DNA of 64,000 bases from Salvator merianae (GCA_003586115.2 QVOM02000034.1:109407610-109471609); one strand, 5' to 3'. Counted from the stretch's first letter, positions 1 through 11,969 are shown. Numbers and translations are program-made. The notes: generated by a model from the letters alone, not told the origin.

Positions 1-56
1 TTAGGCTACTGCAGCACAGTGATTATTTCTGGCTTGTCACTTCTGTTTTCATTCAG
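1..56 (+). other. ABCA4: End of ABCA4 intron 4
   Basis: Terminal 56 bases of the intron before exon 5. It holds a pyrimidine-rich stretch (TCACTTCTGTTTTCATTCAG) and the acceptor AG. Nothing else is visible. Confidence 0.85.
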
Positions 57-184
57 GAAGAGGCATACGAATCCAGGATATATTAAAAGATGAGGAGAAC
101 CTAACTAGATTTCTGTCTGAAGATGTGGGCCTTTCGGATACAGTGATTTACCAGCTGATTAATGCACAAGTGAGACCTGAACAG
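57..184 (+). CDS. ABCA4: ABCA4 exon 5 (ECD1 segment)
   Basis: Internal coding exon of the retinal flippase ABCA4. It encodes about residues 148-190 by human numbering, in the first extracellular (intradiscal) domain. After two bases completing a split codon the frame reads [13 protein letters not shown] and ends NAQVRPEQ in phase 0. These are ABCA4-specific stretches; ABCA1 and ABCA7 differ here. The exon is preceded by a pyrimidine-rich tract and AG at 55-56 and followed by the donor GTGAGC. Its 128-bp length equals human exon 5. The stretch EENLTRF contains an N-L-T glycosylation sequon at about residue 162 that I do not recall in human ABCA4. The 5' part of the gene (exons 1-4) is outside the window. 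Confidence 0.96.
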
Positions 185-229
185 GTGAGCTGGTACATTT
201 CGTAGCAAACTCTATGTCTCTGTGGCTGT

Positions 230-470
230 GACTGTGGCCGCACGGGGCTGGTAGACCAGCCTAGCAGCCCTGATGGGACACCTCATCTACACTCTGGACT
301 GGTTTACCATGGGAGGCCACCTGCATGGGATGAAGCGTTGCGGTGGCCTATGGCACAAAAACGGCACTATAGCCCACTCCAATGGGAAACCGCTTGAAAG
401 CAACTCCAAAGCATTCCACTGTGATGACCCAAATGATCCGTTTGTGTGCAGATGACACCCAGTAGCTAAT
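230..470 (+). mobile_element. Family B-like MITE fragment
   Basis: Shares a long segment with 53865-54340 in the same orientation: a GGCCTRTGGCACAAAAAC stretch followed by ATAGCCCACTCCAA and GACCGCTTGA-like sequence. The left part has the ACCAG/CTGGT-rich inverted motifs typical of family B. Confidence 0.5.
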
Positions 471-670
471 CTAGCCAACTGAGTGTAAGGAGCCCAGTGA
501 GTGATTGGCTGCCATCTGAATATTTTGTTCAGGAACGATAACGGGAAGAGCAGCCAGATGGAGGTAAGAAGCTGAGATTGGCTCCTGCCATCTGGCAGTG
601 GCAGCGAGAGGTAGTTGCGGGATATAAAGAAGATCGCACAATTTCCTCTTGCCGTCAGGAAGCACCCATA
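460..670 (-). mobile_element. Family C MITE end
   Basis: Contains the terminal part seen in other family C copies: CTGCCATCTGGCAG, then AAGAAGATCGCACAATTTCC and TCTTGCCGTCAGGAAGCACC. It closely resembles 3838-4009 and the left part of 9771-10221 in inverse orientation. Confidence 0.5.
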
Positions 671-1528
671 TTTTAGCTGTACCACATCACATTCTCCTCC
701 CAAAGTATGAGTAAAGGAAACATGGGGGAAATCTGCTTGTAACTGGGAAACCCATGGCTCTGCAAATATGTTTAGAGTAATAGTTTCTCATTTGTGTTTC
801 ATGTATTTTCTCGACTTTAAGTCCTTTAAGTAGACAAAATACTTGATGGTTATTTCGAAAGCAAGCAAGGATTGAGAGTATTTCCTAGTATTAACACCTA
901 AGTTTACCTGTATTACTTTTCCTTTGGAAAGTTGTTTCTGTTGCGTATTCATGGGTGACTGCAGCAAGAATTCTTTCACCCATTGTTGGCTTGAATTCTC
1001 TTTTTGGCCTGCTTCTCATTTTGGCAATGTCTCCACACATGGGCATTGGAGGGGCATTGAACTCTGCCTATTTAACAGCACCCCAGGCTGAAGAGGCATG
1101 GGGGTTCGTGAAGGGGCTTCAGTGCCCCTCCAAATCACAAAAACTTCAGTCTCGTCCACTGAGCCAGGACCTCATTCCACCAAAACACACTGTGTTTCCA
1201 GGGAGACTTTCTGGGTCTGTACACAGGGATGTGAGGAGGCCCCCCAAGCATAGGGACAAAGACTTCAGAACAGCAAGCTTGAGGATGGCAGTGGAGCCAT
1301 CAAACCTGGGGAAAGCCCCCTCCAGTGTGACTGGCCCCATGAAGACACTCCCTTTATCTCATAAGAAGTGTGGATGGGCCAAAGTACTATATAGGAGAAA
1401 TGCTATGATCCAGTGGCTCATGATGTCAGCAAGATGATTGCCATTCTCAAGGAATTGTTCCAGGTGAATTGTTTCTATCATTAGGAGACAAGAGCTTATG
1501 TATGTATTTATATAACATTTTAGTGTAA

Positions 1529-1790
1529 AGGTGCCTCCAGACATGGTTTAAAACCCTCAGTTTTCCCAGGATTATATTGGAATTTGCACACATACCCATG
1601 GCAATTCCAATGTACTCTCAGGGTGGAGTACCAAATAAACCTCAATATAGACATGATGAAAAATCCAGCTCTTACGCCTGGTTTTCCATTATGCCAGACT
1701 TTTTACCTGGTCCGTCTTTCCCTTGTACAATTGCTGCTCTTGCAAAAGTGTTTGTATGTAGGAAGCACATAAAAAACAAAGAGGTTTGTG
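1529..1790 (+). mobile_element. Family C MITE, partial
   Basis: Begins AGGTGCCTCCAGACATGG directly after TAA, as in the complete copy at 9771. It continues with TCCCAGGATTATATTGGAA and an inverted pair around ACCCATGG. The right end is not clear. Confidence 0.45.
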
Positions 1791-1837
1791 TTTATTCTGG
1801 AAGTACAAAGCTATCCTTCTACCCAAGTCAACACTAA

Positions 1838-3003
1838 GGGTGCGGTTCAACATTGTAAATTTAATCCGTATCGGAAGAGTACGAGGACTAAATTTGTCTT
1901 CTGATCATTCTCACATTTGCATTTTAACACAGACTCAATTCGAACTTGCTCGTTCTCACACTGATGTTTCCTGTGCTTGGCATGGGGAAACTGTACCTTT
2001 TCTCCCTCCACCCCTCACCAAATTCCCCTCCCTGGGCAGTCAGTGATTGGCTGCAGTCCCAACATTCAAATCTTCACAGGTCAAATTCCGCTCTCTGGAT
2101 GTGCCCGCTGCTACCTCAGAACATGGATTCACTTGGTGGCATTACTAGTCATTCACCATTTGCTCCTTCTCCCCCTCCAGCCTGTATCTACACAAACAGA
2201 ACTTTAATACCACATGTACTGCACAATCAAGCTTCTTAAAGGGCAGATGGCAATTTCTGCTCCATTGCAATTGCACTTTTGTGCAATTGTGCCATTTAAG
2301 AGTAGCACAAAAGCAGGGAGAGGTCCGTGAAGAGGGGGAAATGTGGGAGGGAAACATTGGGGAGGCTCTATTATCATGATAGTGTAGTTAATGGCCAGCA
2401 AATGGACTCTGCCTCACCTTCCCCTGAGACATCCACAGCAGCATATGTACGACTATGTAGCTCTGTGCCACCAACAGCAAAACTGATACTGAGTGGGTTC
2501 TTTGTTGGGCAAGAGGACTGCACCCCCAAACAAGCACAGTCTGTTTTTTTGTTTAATCAGCAGACGGAAGTGGAGGAAGCCTTTAATTGCTTCCTGGCAG
2601 TGTTGAATGGGGGATAAAAGAAGAGAAAGGACCGCAGTTTAGCAAAGTAAAATGGAGGAGGGTTTTCTTTTCTCCTGGTAGCGGGGGAAGGGGGGATAAT
2701 GGAGGCGGAAGGAACTGCAGTGCTTCCTGCCCAACCACAAAGTCTGTCATTGGACGGCACAAAATTGGAAGCCCTCCCTCTGCATGCCCCCCAAAAAGTA
2801 CAGTCCCTCCTAAATAGTCTCTTTCCACGTTCTCACATCGCAAAGTAAAACGGGCTAGCAATCTGGAACAGCTTGAGAACTCATTAAATCCGAATGCAAA
2901 GTAGTCTGGATTTCACCAATTTACTCCAGAAAACTACGGAAAGGCAAGATCATATTGGGCCAGCGGGAACTGAAGACAGCCTGTAAACTGATTAAACGCA
3001 GCC
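1838..3003 (+). mobile_element. 1.2-kb DNA-transposon-like element, copy 1
   Basis: Same element as 47604-48628 but in the opposite orientation; the two can be followed against each other over most of their length with many substitutions and small indels. The ends are imperfect inverted repeats (GGGTGCGGTTCAACATT at the left; the right end on the other strand begins GGCTGCGTTTAATC), suggesting a DNA transposon. Inside are an inverted CCAAT box (GTGATTGGCTGC), a second ATTGG near 2750, and several G-rich runs. No credible long protein is encoded; open frames are short and shared only because the DNA is similar. A clean target duplication was not found. Confidence 0.6.
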
Positions 3004-3008
3004 TACTA

Positions 3009-3377
3009 GGCTTTTTGCACTTTCTACCATGGAATGTTCACCAGCAAACATTCCATGGTGGAACGGATCTCACAGCGTGGAGACCATCTGCACTGTGAGG
3101 TCTTGGAAAAGAATGTCATCAGGATACCAGCATTCACAGTGGGAATGCTGGCATCCTGCTGCCGTTCTGTGCCATGACAGTGACCTGGAAGCTTCCTGCC
3201 ACTGCCAGGGTGACCAGCAGTGCCATGCAAGGGTGCAGGCACAGCCGTGCTCCATAGCAGGTAGTGATCAGGAGCAGCTGTAGTCTGCTCTCAATTGCCA
3301 GGGCCTCTGCAAAGTGCAGGGGCACCTGATTAGGGAGTGTCCCTGACGCTCACTAGGTACAAGTGCAAAAAGGTCCC
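3009..3377 (+). mobile_element. Family A MITE
   Basis: Starts GGCTTTTTGCACTTTCTACC and ends AAGTGCAAAAAGGTCCC, an imperfect terminal inverted repeat. Next to the left end is a foldback around CCATGGAATGTTC/GAACATTCCATGG. Internal words such as ACAGTGGGAATGCTGGCATC and CACTGCCAGGGTGACCAGCA recur in the other family A copies. It sits directly beside the 1838-3003 element. Confidence 0.6.
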
Positions 3378-3837
3378 AAGACTCTTAGACATCATGCTTT
3401 TAGCTGCTAAACAAGTTCCGGCAAGAAAATGCAAATGTACTTTACCATGTCTTCTGTCAAGTGGGTTATGCTTCTCTGTGGACAATAGCAACATCGGATT
3501 GTATCAATACCCAGGTCTGTAATCTCCACAGACAAACTGGTGGGTTATCCATCTACACAGCCTGGCATAAGTTCCTAACTTATGCACCATCATCCTCAGA
3601 CATTACTCCACCAAAACATCACCCACTGTCACTCTGGCTCGGCTCCCCTAAAGTTCCATAGTAACCTTGGTCATTTTCTGATTTTCTCTTTGTTGTTACT
3701 GCTATTGTTGTTGACGTTCTTTGATGTACATGTTAATCTATTTAAAACAACAGAATTTTTATTTATATTTAAAAAAAAGAAAGAGAAAGAAATAAAAACT
3801 CAACACAAATCTAAAAAAACAAAAACAAAGAGAAGTG

Positions 3838-4009
3838 GGTGGGAGCTCTCTACATATGGGTACTTTTGCAAGAGCAGCGATTCCACGAGGAAGCAACACA
3901 CAAGGTAGAGCCTGGGTTTGCCTCCTGCCATTTGGCAGGGGTGGTGGGAGGCGAATGTGGAATCCAAACAATATCTCACAATTTCCTCTTGCCGTCTGGA
4001 GGCACCCTA
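3838..4009 (-). mobile_element. Family C MITE end
   Basis: Ends CACAATTTCCTCTTGCCGTC followed by TGGAGGCACCC, the family C terminal sequence, and includes CTCCTGCCATTTGGCAGG. Only one end of the element is present. Confidence 0.5.
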
Positions 4010-4093
4010 AGAATGGAATCCCATCCAGGTGACGCTTACAGTACCTTCACTTCTAAAGCAGCCTGCATATGATTCAGGCCCATCTGCTCTTAC

Positions 4094-4581
4094 CACTCCA
4101 GCCCTTGTGGCGAGGGAGTTGCACCAAGCACATTGTGCTTATGAATGAAGGCTGCTGAATCAGGGCTCTGGAACGAAAGTGTTTCTGACTGAGTGAGACT
4201 GCAGGGAGTGGCAGGGAGGAACGCCGACTGAATGACACTGTTCTTTTCTATTTTTGCTTTTTTTTGGTACATAATGGCCAAATGTCGGTAATCTATAAGA
4301 CTGCCTGTGGTCAGTAGGAGACGAGTTAATGAGATTGTTTTTCCCTCTTTGGGATTTTGCAAGTTGTAGGTGGCTTGCGTGATCTCATCTTCAGCTGCCT
4401 GGAAGAGTAGGAAGCTCTGTACCAGCTCCTTGAATTTCACTGAGGAAGATTTTTCAGGGGTGGCTGAAGGAACCTGTGCAATATGAAAATTAGCAATCTC
4501 TTCCAGCATAATGTGTCCTAGATCCCTAACAAATAACAATTCCAGCAAGGCTAGCTGTCTTTCCAAAAAAGAATTGGTCTG
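4094..4581 (-). other. Unidentified exon-like open frame antisense in intron 5
   Basis: On the minus strand a 162-codon open frame is bounded by good splice-like signals. Upstream is GTGTTTTTTCCCCCCCAG (AG at 4583-4582). Downstream, just where the frame would stop, is the donor-like GTAAGAG starting at 4093. The protein looks natural: amphipathic helical segments such as LERQLALLELLFVRDLGHI, VKFKELVQSFLLFQAAEDE and LTRLLLTTGSLIDYRHLAI, with even composition and no simple repeat. I do not recognise the family. It could be an internal exon of a gene nested antisense in ABCA4, an exon carried in by retroposition or a transposon, a decayed exon, or chance. No partner exon was recognised nearby. 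Confidence 0.35.
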
Positions 4582-5356
4582 CTGGGGGGGAAAAAACACT
4601 GAAATGACAGCCAGGGCAATTGCAATGAGTCTTTCTCAGAAGATCATATCTGTTGTTCAACTTGTTGCTGTTTCATTTTGGGTTTTGTTTTTTATGTTAG
4701 CTAAAAACTAAATTATTTTCAGTGCCAGAATAGTGAGACGGGAAAGAGAGTCTTTGCTTACTATTTGTTCCTCTCTTATTAATATCATGTATTTATTACA
4801 TGGCCTCCTTCCTTGCAAAAGAAAGCTGGGCTTGTAGCCATAGCTAGTATCTTCAAAATGACTGAGCTATGTTGATACATTCAGGCGATCATGTAATAAA
4901 CCTGCCCAGGAACTACTTTATAGTCTGAAGGTGAAGTGGCATGGACGGAATACCTAGACCTGGAAAAACTAGGATATGGGGATCTTGTTAGGCTTTAAAT
5001 GCAATCTTGACATGTAATTTTCTTGCTGCAGGGTGTTTCTTATGAGGCAACATGCAGTCAGCGCCCACACCCTTCTGTGTTATGATATGCTGTAGTAAAT
5101 CTGTGTGAACTGCTATTTAATTCTTAGATGGCTGCAGTACATGTTGGAATCTCATCTAGAATGTCCATGTTCTCTCTTTAGACCTTTCTAGCTGAAAAGG
5201 AGCATCCTGTTTCCAGTTAGCCAAACAGGTACTGGAACAACTGCTCTGGATGAACAGAGACCATTTCTGAGGAATGCTTTAAGGCTATTTCACTCTGAAT
5301 CATATTTCCTGGTTTCCCGCTTTAATGACTTTCTAAAGGTGGAATGGCATGAAGCT

Positions 5357-5379
5357 GAGAGAGAGAGAGAGAGAGAGAG
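5357..5379. repeat. (GA)n microsatellite
   Basis: About eleven uninterrupted GA dinucleotides. Confidence 0.95.
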
Positions 5380-5730
5380 GCCTATTTACAGACATTTGAC
5401 TCTTTTTTTGCAAAGAGCTGAACACACACACAGCTTGAAGCATTGACCTCATAGTATCCTGGGAATGCAGGAAATGGCACACACTCACCCATGAAAACTA
5501 AAGCTGGCCGCCAGCTAACTGAGAAAATATTTTGTTCCTCATCTCAGAAGTGTTCACTGAACAATGGTGTGTTGATAAAATTACTGGAATTTGTTTCTGA
5601 ACTGCTGCTTTCACCTTGCATAGGAGATAACAAGCTGGTTTTGACTCAGAAAACAGAAAGCTTGGGAAGATTAACTATAGCCACAGCTATTGGGAAAACC
5701 AGATGGGCAGATTTTAGAATATTGTTTCAA

Positions 5731-5776
<46 letters not shown>
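5731..5776. repeat. (CAT)15 microsatellite
   Basis: Perfect CAT trinucleotide run of about 15 units. Confidence 0.97.
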
Positions 5777-5984
5777 TTAAAGACTTGTAATCAGTAGAAG
5801 TAAATGGATGCATTTTGTTAAAATGTTTTATGGCATGGAGAAGTTTTGAAACTTTTCCATTATGGTGAGCTTCAAAGCAAGAGGGTCTTTAGGACCAGTT
5901 CTGGATGCCGGCTGAATATTACTCCAACAGTCGATGTTCTGGAACCCCTGAATTATTGCCTGTTGACTAAATAGAGCAGGAGCC

Positions 5985-6320
5985 CACACTGTCTGTGTGT
6001 GTTTTAATGACACACACATCTGGGTATTTCGCTGGCACAAAATACCTGGAAGTGCACAATTGTGACCACCATGCATGCGCAGCCATCTTTTTCAGCCGCC
6101 ACACATGTGTGGTGACCACAGTGAAGATGGGAGTTCCATCCAGAAGATAAGTAATAACACTATTTTGGGAAAACCCACCGTGAGAGCCAGGTTGTCCCAA
6201 AATAGGTTATCATGCGTTTTAGGGGGGTAATAGCATAACTACGGTGTGGTTGCCACAGGTACCTGTGGCAATCCCACAACAGCAGTGCCATAATGGTGCT
6301 ATATCCACCACCACCACCCT
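5985..6320 (-). mobile_element. Family D MITE (minus orientation)
   Basis: Contains the family D blocks in reverse order. The first is a GGGTATTTCGCTGGCACAAA/ATACCTGG foldback. It is followed by TTTTGGGAAAACCCACCGTG and then GTGGTTGCCACAGGTACCTG with its inverted partner. The same blocks occur forward at 8800-9225, 48702-49058 and 63328-63756. Confidence 0.55.
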
Positions 6321-8376
6321 GCCCGGACAGGGCCTAGATGAGGGTGGTTTCTAGCTGTCCTCAGAAAGAAGCCCCCAAGCTCCTTTGCTGAGGCGACTTG
6401 AAGCATTCCACACGCAGGAATGGCATTCCCCTCTCCCTTACACTTTTGGCTAAAAATAAGCTGAAAGAGGAGACTGGGCAAGAGGCTGGCCTATTTGTGC
6501 TGCATTTTTGCCCTCCTACAAAGCAAGTTGGGGGCAAGACCATCCCAGAGATATAAGAAAACTGCTCTCATCAGGCTGTCTTGCCACAACATGACCCATC
6601 CTTCTCTCCAGGGGTATGATGGGGAGTGAATTCTATTTGCTTCCACAGTCAGAAAGCGTTTTTGGTGTATCCCTTCGTGAAAAAGCACATTCATAGCTGC
6701 TTATCCTGCTTCTCCAAAGAAGCAGTTTCTACCTCCAAGGGAACAATTTGGAGATACCTCTGAGAAAGAGGCATAACGGATGCCCCTTCTGAAAGGTACT
6801 GCCCCAAACTACCACAACATCCTGCCTAAAAGAGGACTCATTTATTCTCAATCCCAATACATTTTTCTACCCTTCTACACTACTCCAGGCATATTCCAGG
6901 TCCTGCAAATCATAAAAAGCAAAATCATAAAGAAGAAACAAAAGACAAACAAAACCTAAATGATTTTCTAAAGAAATATGATTTCTTTTTTCAAAGAAGG
7001 ATGAAATCTTGCATTATTAATTTTACTATACAGCATTTATTCTGCCATTTTTTCACAATGAATATAGACTGCAATAGTAGATTAAGAGACATCAAGTGAT
7101 GATCGTTTTATATTCCTATTCATTTTTAACTTAATTTAGAGGGTAGCCCACACGAGCTTTACCTTAGATTGTATCAGCTTCCACTATAAGGAAATCCCAC
7201 CAAAATGTGAGATCTTGTGTCCAATGTGCAGTATTTTCATTCAAGTGTTCTGCAGTGTACTTCTTCCAACATGGGTTGGGGTGTTTATTTTTTTAGTGTA
7301 CCTGTATTATAGGAGTTGGATGAGGTTTCAGGGGAGAGTGAGAAGAATGTCCTTTTTCTTTAATTCATTTGTGGCAGCCTGAGATTTCTGCCTTTAGCCC
7401 TTTTTCAGTTTACATTTTTGTTTAGACTTGCTAGGGTATACTGTCCTATAAATGGGATTTCAGCACAGCAAGCCTAGCTACAGCTGTTTAGATGGGAGAA
7501 AGAGAAACATGCATTTGGATAGGACTAACAACAGACATGTATAGGAACGTTCCTGCTTGGAAACAATTTTGAACAGGACCACTGTTGCACAGCAGCAGAG
7601 AACAAAAAAGGTGAGGACAGCATTTTCGCAGGAGCAGGCAACAAAGAAAAGGGATCAGAGCTTCTGGAAATTGATAGGTTATGGTGCGGATCAATCATTT
7701 ACAGTCGTGGGGAAGAGTTTTGGATGTGACATGTAGGGGACAGAGTAAATCTCTTACACGTTAAGACATGGCACTTCCTTTGAAGTGTTAGGAAAGCAAA
7801 TATGCTGGACATGAATTATCTATTTTTGTTCTGTTATCTCCTGGTTTGAAATTCAAGGAAATGTCCTTTAAAAAGGAAGGATAAAGGCTGTGAGTAGCTA
7901 GGCCCTTAGATCTGTTATACTGGTGTCATTCTCTGCTGCTGAATTCAGTGGGGTTCTATCGGGTTGCTTCTTTTTATGTTATAGGCTTAATATTCACCCT
8001 GTATTTTTGTATTTTATTAACTTGTAACTTTATTGTTTTAATTTAAATTTTGTAAACAACCTAGCTTTTTTTTTACTCTTTATTTTTTTTTTATTTAAGA
8101 CATATAAAATTTACATTAATTAAAAAATTCATACAGTAACATTTTTTGTTACTGACTTCATCCTTTTTCCAAAGTTTCTTCTGTATTTCATGTTTCTTGC
8201 CCCTCCAGATCACTTTAGTTTTGATTTAACTTTTGTAAACTTCCTGAGGAACCTTTGTTGTTAACCAGATTACTTTTTTAAGAAGTGGGGGTGGGGTGGG
8301 GATTTGAACACACACTAAATTGCACTGAAGACAATCCACATGGATCAAACAAGTATGATTTGTATTCTGATTACAG

Positions 8377-8574
8377 TTTGCCTTTGGAGTCCCAGACTTG
8401 GTTTTGAAAGATATTGCTTGCAGCAAGGACCTGCTGGATCACTTTATTATCTTCAGCAACCCAAGGGGCTCTCAAGATGTACATAGAGCAATGTGTGCAC
8501 TCTCGCAAGATGCCCTGCAGAAAGTTGAAGACTCTTTGTATGCAAATACGGACTTCTTTAAGCTTTTCCACTTG
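8377..8574 (+). CDS. ABCA4: ABCA4 exon 6 (ECD1 segment)
   Basis: Coding exon for about residues 191-256 of ABCA4, within ECD1. It opens in phase 0 as [15 protein letters not shown] and ends [11 protein letters not shown], closely matching the mammalian ABCA4 region and far from other ABCA paralogues. The acceptor is TTACAG at 8371-8376 and the donor GTGAGT starts at 8575. The length of 198 bp is identical to human exon 6. The open frame runs into intron 6 for ten further codons before a stop, which is ordinary read-through and not a longer exon. The phase (0,0) agrees with exons 5 and 7. Confidence 0.96.
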
Positions 8575-8799
8575 GTGAGTACCAGTTCAAGGTATATCCA
8601 CTGAAAAAGGCAACTCTTGTGCTCTAAAATGGTTTAGGTAGATCATGCTGTACTCATATTTGTACAAGGTAAAGAAATAATAAGATTAGAAGATTCTTAT
8701 ATTTCTGATTTTTGGAAATATCACTCAGTGCATCATCCATAATGGAGATATTGTAGGTTACTGCATTGGTTGTTTTTATATGGAGAAATGAAAGACCTT

Positions 8800-9225
8800 G
8801 ACTGTGTCCAGAATGGGGGGATATAGAGCCAATATGGTGTGACTATGGTGGGATTGACACACGTATCTGTGGCAACCCCACCATAACTATGTTATATCCC
8901 CACTAAAATGCGTGGTAGCCTATTTCAAGAAAATCTGACTCTCGTGGCGGGTTTTCCTGAAATAGTGATAAATCTTCCCTTGTAGACAGAGCCACCATCA
9001 TTGTTCTGCCCATCGCACAAGCACGTGGGTCAGAAACGACCACCCCCCATGCACAGTGGTTGTGATCACACACTTCCAGGTATTTCATGCCAGCAAAATA
9101 CCTGGAAGTATGTGGTCCCCAAAAGTGCACTGACCACATGGTCCTCCATGCTGTAGACAAGTGATCATTCTGCAGGAATATTATCTGTTGCTGTTATATT
9201 CAGCTGGTGTCTGGAGCCAGCCCTT
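8800..9225 (+). mobile_element. Family D MITE
   Basis: Nearly complete copy. It starts near GTGTCCAGAATGGGGGGATA and ends AGCTGGTGTCTGGAGCCAGC. It includes GGGATTGACACACGTATCTG with an inverted partner, and the hairpin CCAGGTATTTCATGCCAGCA/AAATACCTGG. No coding capacity. Confidence 0.6.
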
Positions 9226-9302
9226 GTGTTTGTAACCTGCCCACGCATGAAGCAGAAACAGTCTTGCAGGACTCACCCTAGTCAGCTATAATTCCAAGCT
9301 TG

Positions 9303-9712
9303 GGGTCTGTTTACACTTTTAGTGAGCATGCAGACGTTCTGCCACTGTTGCATCTGGGAGCCTTCAGCCACTCCTGGATGCTACTAGTTGTGGATAGCTG
9401 AAACACTGTCTGCAGCTTGGCCAGGAGAAGCTGGATGGCTCCCGGTCAGGAGTGTTTGCACTCTTTTCCAGGTGTGAGCACTGTAAGTGGCAAGTTGGTG
9501 TGGCTGTGGCTACAGCAGTGGCTGCAGAGTTGCATGCTGCACCCTAATCATCATGGCAATGGCCAGATGTTGCCACAGACACTGTCATGGCAATTGGGCC
9601 TGCATTTGCACGTGGGCACTTGCAGTGTGATTGGTTGCCACGCCACTAGGACTATCCCAGCCAAATATGGTACTGTTAATACCATAATAGACTGGTCAGT
9701 GTGAACCTAGCC
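9303..9712 (-). mobile_element. Family A MITE (minus orientation)
   Basis: Left end GGTCTGTTTACACTTTTAGT and right end GTCAGTGTGAACCTAGCC form the degenerate family A termini. Internal blocks (CCAGGTGTGAGCACTGTAAG, ATCATGGCAATGGCCAGATG) match other A copies such as 41196-41620. Confidence 0.55.
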
Positions 9713-9770
9713 TTGCAGTATCTATAAGGAACCAGTGAACAGCTGCAAACAGTGACATTAGTGCCACTAA

Positions 9771-10221
9771 AGGTGCCTCCAGACAGCAAGAGAAAATTGT
9801 GGGGTCTTCTTTAGACCCTGCAGTTTCCTCTTGACATCGCTGCCAGACAGCAGGAGGCAATCCCGGGACAATCCCCCACTCATACCTTGTGTGCCAGCGC
9901 TTCCTGTTATTGTTCCTGTAACCTAAATACCTGGATGTTAGTAAGCACATGCCCACTTCCTTTTGTGTCCCTCCCCCCCGCCGCGCTTGCTAGCATCCAG
10001 GTATTTTGGAACAGGAAGAATAATGTGAAGAGCAATCAGACAAGCTAAGGCATCGATATTACATGAAACCCAGCGTCGTTGCTGGATTTCCTGTAGTACT
10101 GGTAATTCAGATTTTTGATCAACTAGCCCAGTACTGTATTGGGAATGCCACAGATACATATGGCATTCCCCAATATAGTTCCGGGAGAATTACAGGTTTT
10201 AACCAATGTCTGGAAGCACCT
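9771..10221 (+). mobile_element. Family C MITE, complete, TAA target duplication
   Basis: Terminal inverted repeats AGGTGCCTCCAGAC and GTCTGGAAGCACCT are flanked by TAA on both sides (9768-9770 and 10222-10224). Internal foldbacks include AATACCTGGATG/CATCCAGGTATT and GGGAATGCCACAG/CATGGCATTCCC-like pairs. The 451-bp size, lack of coding sequence and 3-bp TAA duplication suggest a PIF/Harbinger-type MITE. Confidence 0.65.
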
Positions 10222-10633
10222 TAAGAGGCTGTTTATGGGAGGCAGGAGAATAAGGCAGAAAGTAAGTGACATTCTGTCATTTATATTCCACTTTCCATCC
10301 CTTTTAAAAAAGAAAAAGAAAAAGAAGACAAGCTAAACAGCTCTATTGGTGAGTGCCAATTCCACCTTTGCAGCTCTATGTGGGGAGAGGTAGCAAATAT
10401 TGCTGCTTCACACAAATCAAGACCATTTAAGAATGGATTTGGGGGTTTTTTGCTCACAGATTGGCCTCAATGCACTCCTTACAAATGCATAGTACTTTGA
10501 GGCAGCATCAAAGGATTTTGTTCTTGTTTTTGGCTCCTTGGGGACTTCTGGATTCTTTGAGCATTGTTTAGAGGCACTGGTTTGAAGACGGGCCAAAAAT
10601 GTTTCTTCCACTTCATACAGATAGAACTCTTAG

Positions 10634-10831
<198 letters not shown>

Positions 10832-11084
10832 GCCATGATTAAAGGCCAGACTTTTACCCCTACCTGGATATTTGATGCATTCTTGAAAGCAGAGTTTTTA
10901 AATGATTAATTAATGAAATCAAGTATATTTGTTGCAGGTCAAAATGCTTCTAACTCAGATGCCTTCTATAGGTATCTTCAGAGTATTAATTCATGCATGC
11001 TATGAAGCTTCTTGGGAAACTTGGCTTAAAACATTTGTTCTCTGGCCTTCATAAAATCATAACAAGTTCTCACATTTAATTATT

Positions 11085-11545
11085 GTTTATTATTTATTTA
11101 CCATTTACATCTATATCCAGACTTGCACCCTGAGGGTTCAGTATGGGTGACAACAGTTAGGAAACATAAAAGGACCTAGAAATGAAGAAGAATTGGGTAA
11201 AGAGATATATCTTCACTCACATCCTTAATGTATATACAGATGGTACTTGACACATCTCAGAAAAGAGACCATTACATGGCCGAGGGGCCATCACAGAAAA
11301 GGCCCTCTTGCAGATCCCCCACTTAGCTTCTGAGGATGGCAGCACTACCAAGGGGGTATCTTTAACAGATCTTAATGGACAGGCAGGTCTGTATGGGAGA
11401 AGGAATTCCTTTAGATATTTGGGGCCCAAATCAGAGTTAAAATCTTGAATTAGATTTGGTAGATTTGGTCCAGCTTTGCTGCAGCACTGTGCCCTAGTTG
11501 TAACTTCCAAACTGTCTTCAAGGGCAGCCCCATACAGGTGTATTA
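11085..11545 (-). mobile_element. L2-like LINE 3' region (minus)
   Basis: On the minus strand the DNA encodes the reverse-transcriptase C-terminal words GLPLKTVWKLQLG and, further on, LGPKYLKEFLLPYRPACPLR, followed by an AT-rich 3' end. Related copies are at 16690-17750, 23930-24890 and 39105-39900. Heavily decayed. Confidence 0.6.
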
Positions 11546-11906
11546 CATTAGTCCAGCCTGAAAGCTAGGAGAGCATGGAATTGAATTTGCTGTAATGTAG
11601 GAAATGCTATGGAGTATTGGACTGTATTGATATTATATTCAATAAATTTATTTATTTTTTTAAAAAGAGAGAGCATGGATTATTGTGGCCAAGTTACCTC
11701 TGTCCAACTACATATACTATAGTTCTATATTATGTTTGCATAATTAAAAGATGCATATTACTTAGGAAACTAGTACTGATGCTACAATTAAAATAATGGG
11801 CTATTGAGTGAAATAGGAATATGTTTGAATTTTATGGCTTTTCTGGAGTACTAGAAGTATATCTAAACAAAAGTACTTTAGCCATTTTCTAAGAAACAAG
11901 AAAGTT

Positions 11907-11967
11907 TCTGGGCAAGGCAGGTAAATGCCAGAGTATTAGATTAGATAATGAGCCTATTCATTACTAT
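11907..11967 (+). repeat. 61-bp exact direct repeat, copy 1
   Basis: Identical over 61 bases to 12339-12399, beginning TCTGGGCAAGGCAGG and ending TATTCATTACTAT. The two are 432 bp apart. This copy lies in otherwise non-repetitive intron. Confidence 0.97.
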
Positions 11968-11969
11968 AA

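Larger units (their letters stand above)
185..8376 (+). other. ABCA4: ABCA4 intron 5
   Basis: GT-AG intron of about 8.2 kb. It contains MITE copies (230-470, 460-670, 1529-1790, 3009-3377, 3838-4009, 5985-6320), the 1838-3003 transposon-like element, an exon-like open frame on the minus strand (4094-4581), and GA and CAT microsatellites. I recognise nothing in 680-1520, 3380-3835, 4600-5340, 5390-5720, 5780-5980 and 6330-7950. At 7960-8110 there is AT-rich DNA resembling a LINE 3' untranslated end, not identified further. Confidence 0.8.

Noticed and set aside
955..1437. 160-codon + strand frame
   Set aside because: The composition is not convincing and it has no splice context or recognised homology. 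I treat it as chance.
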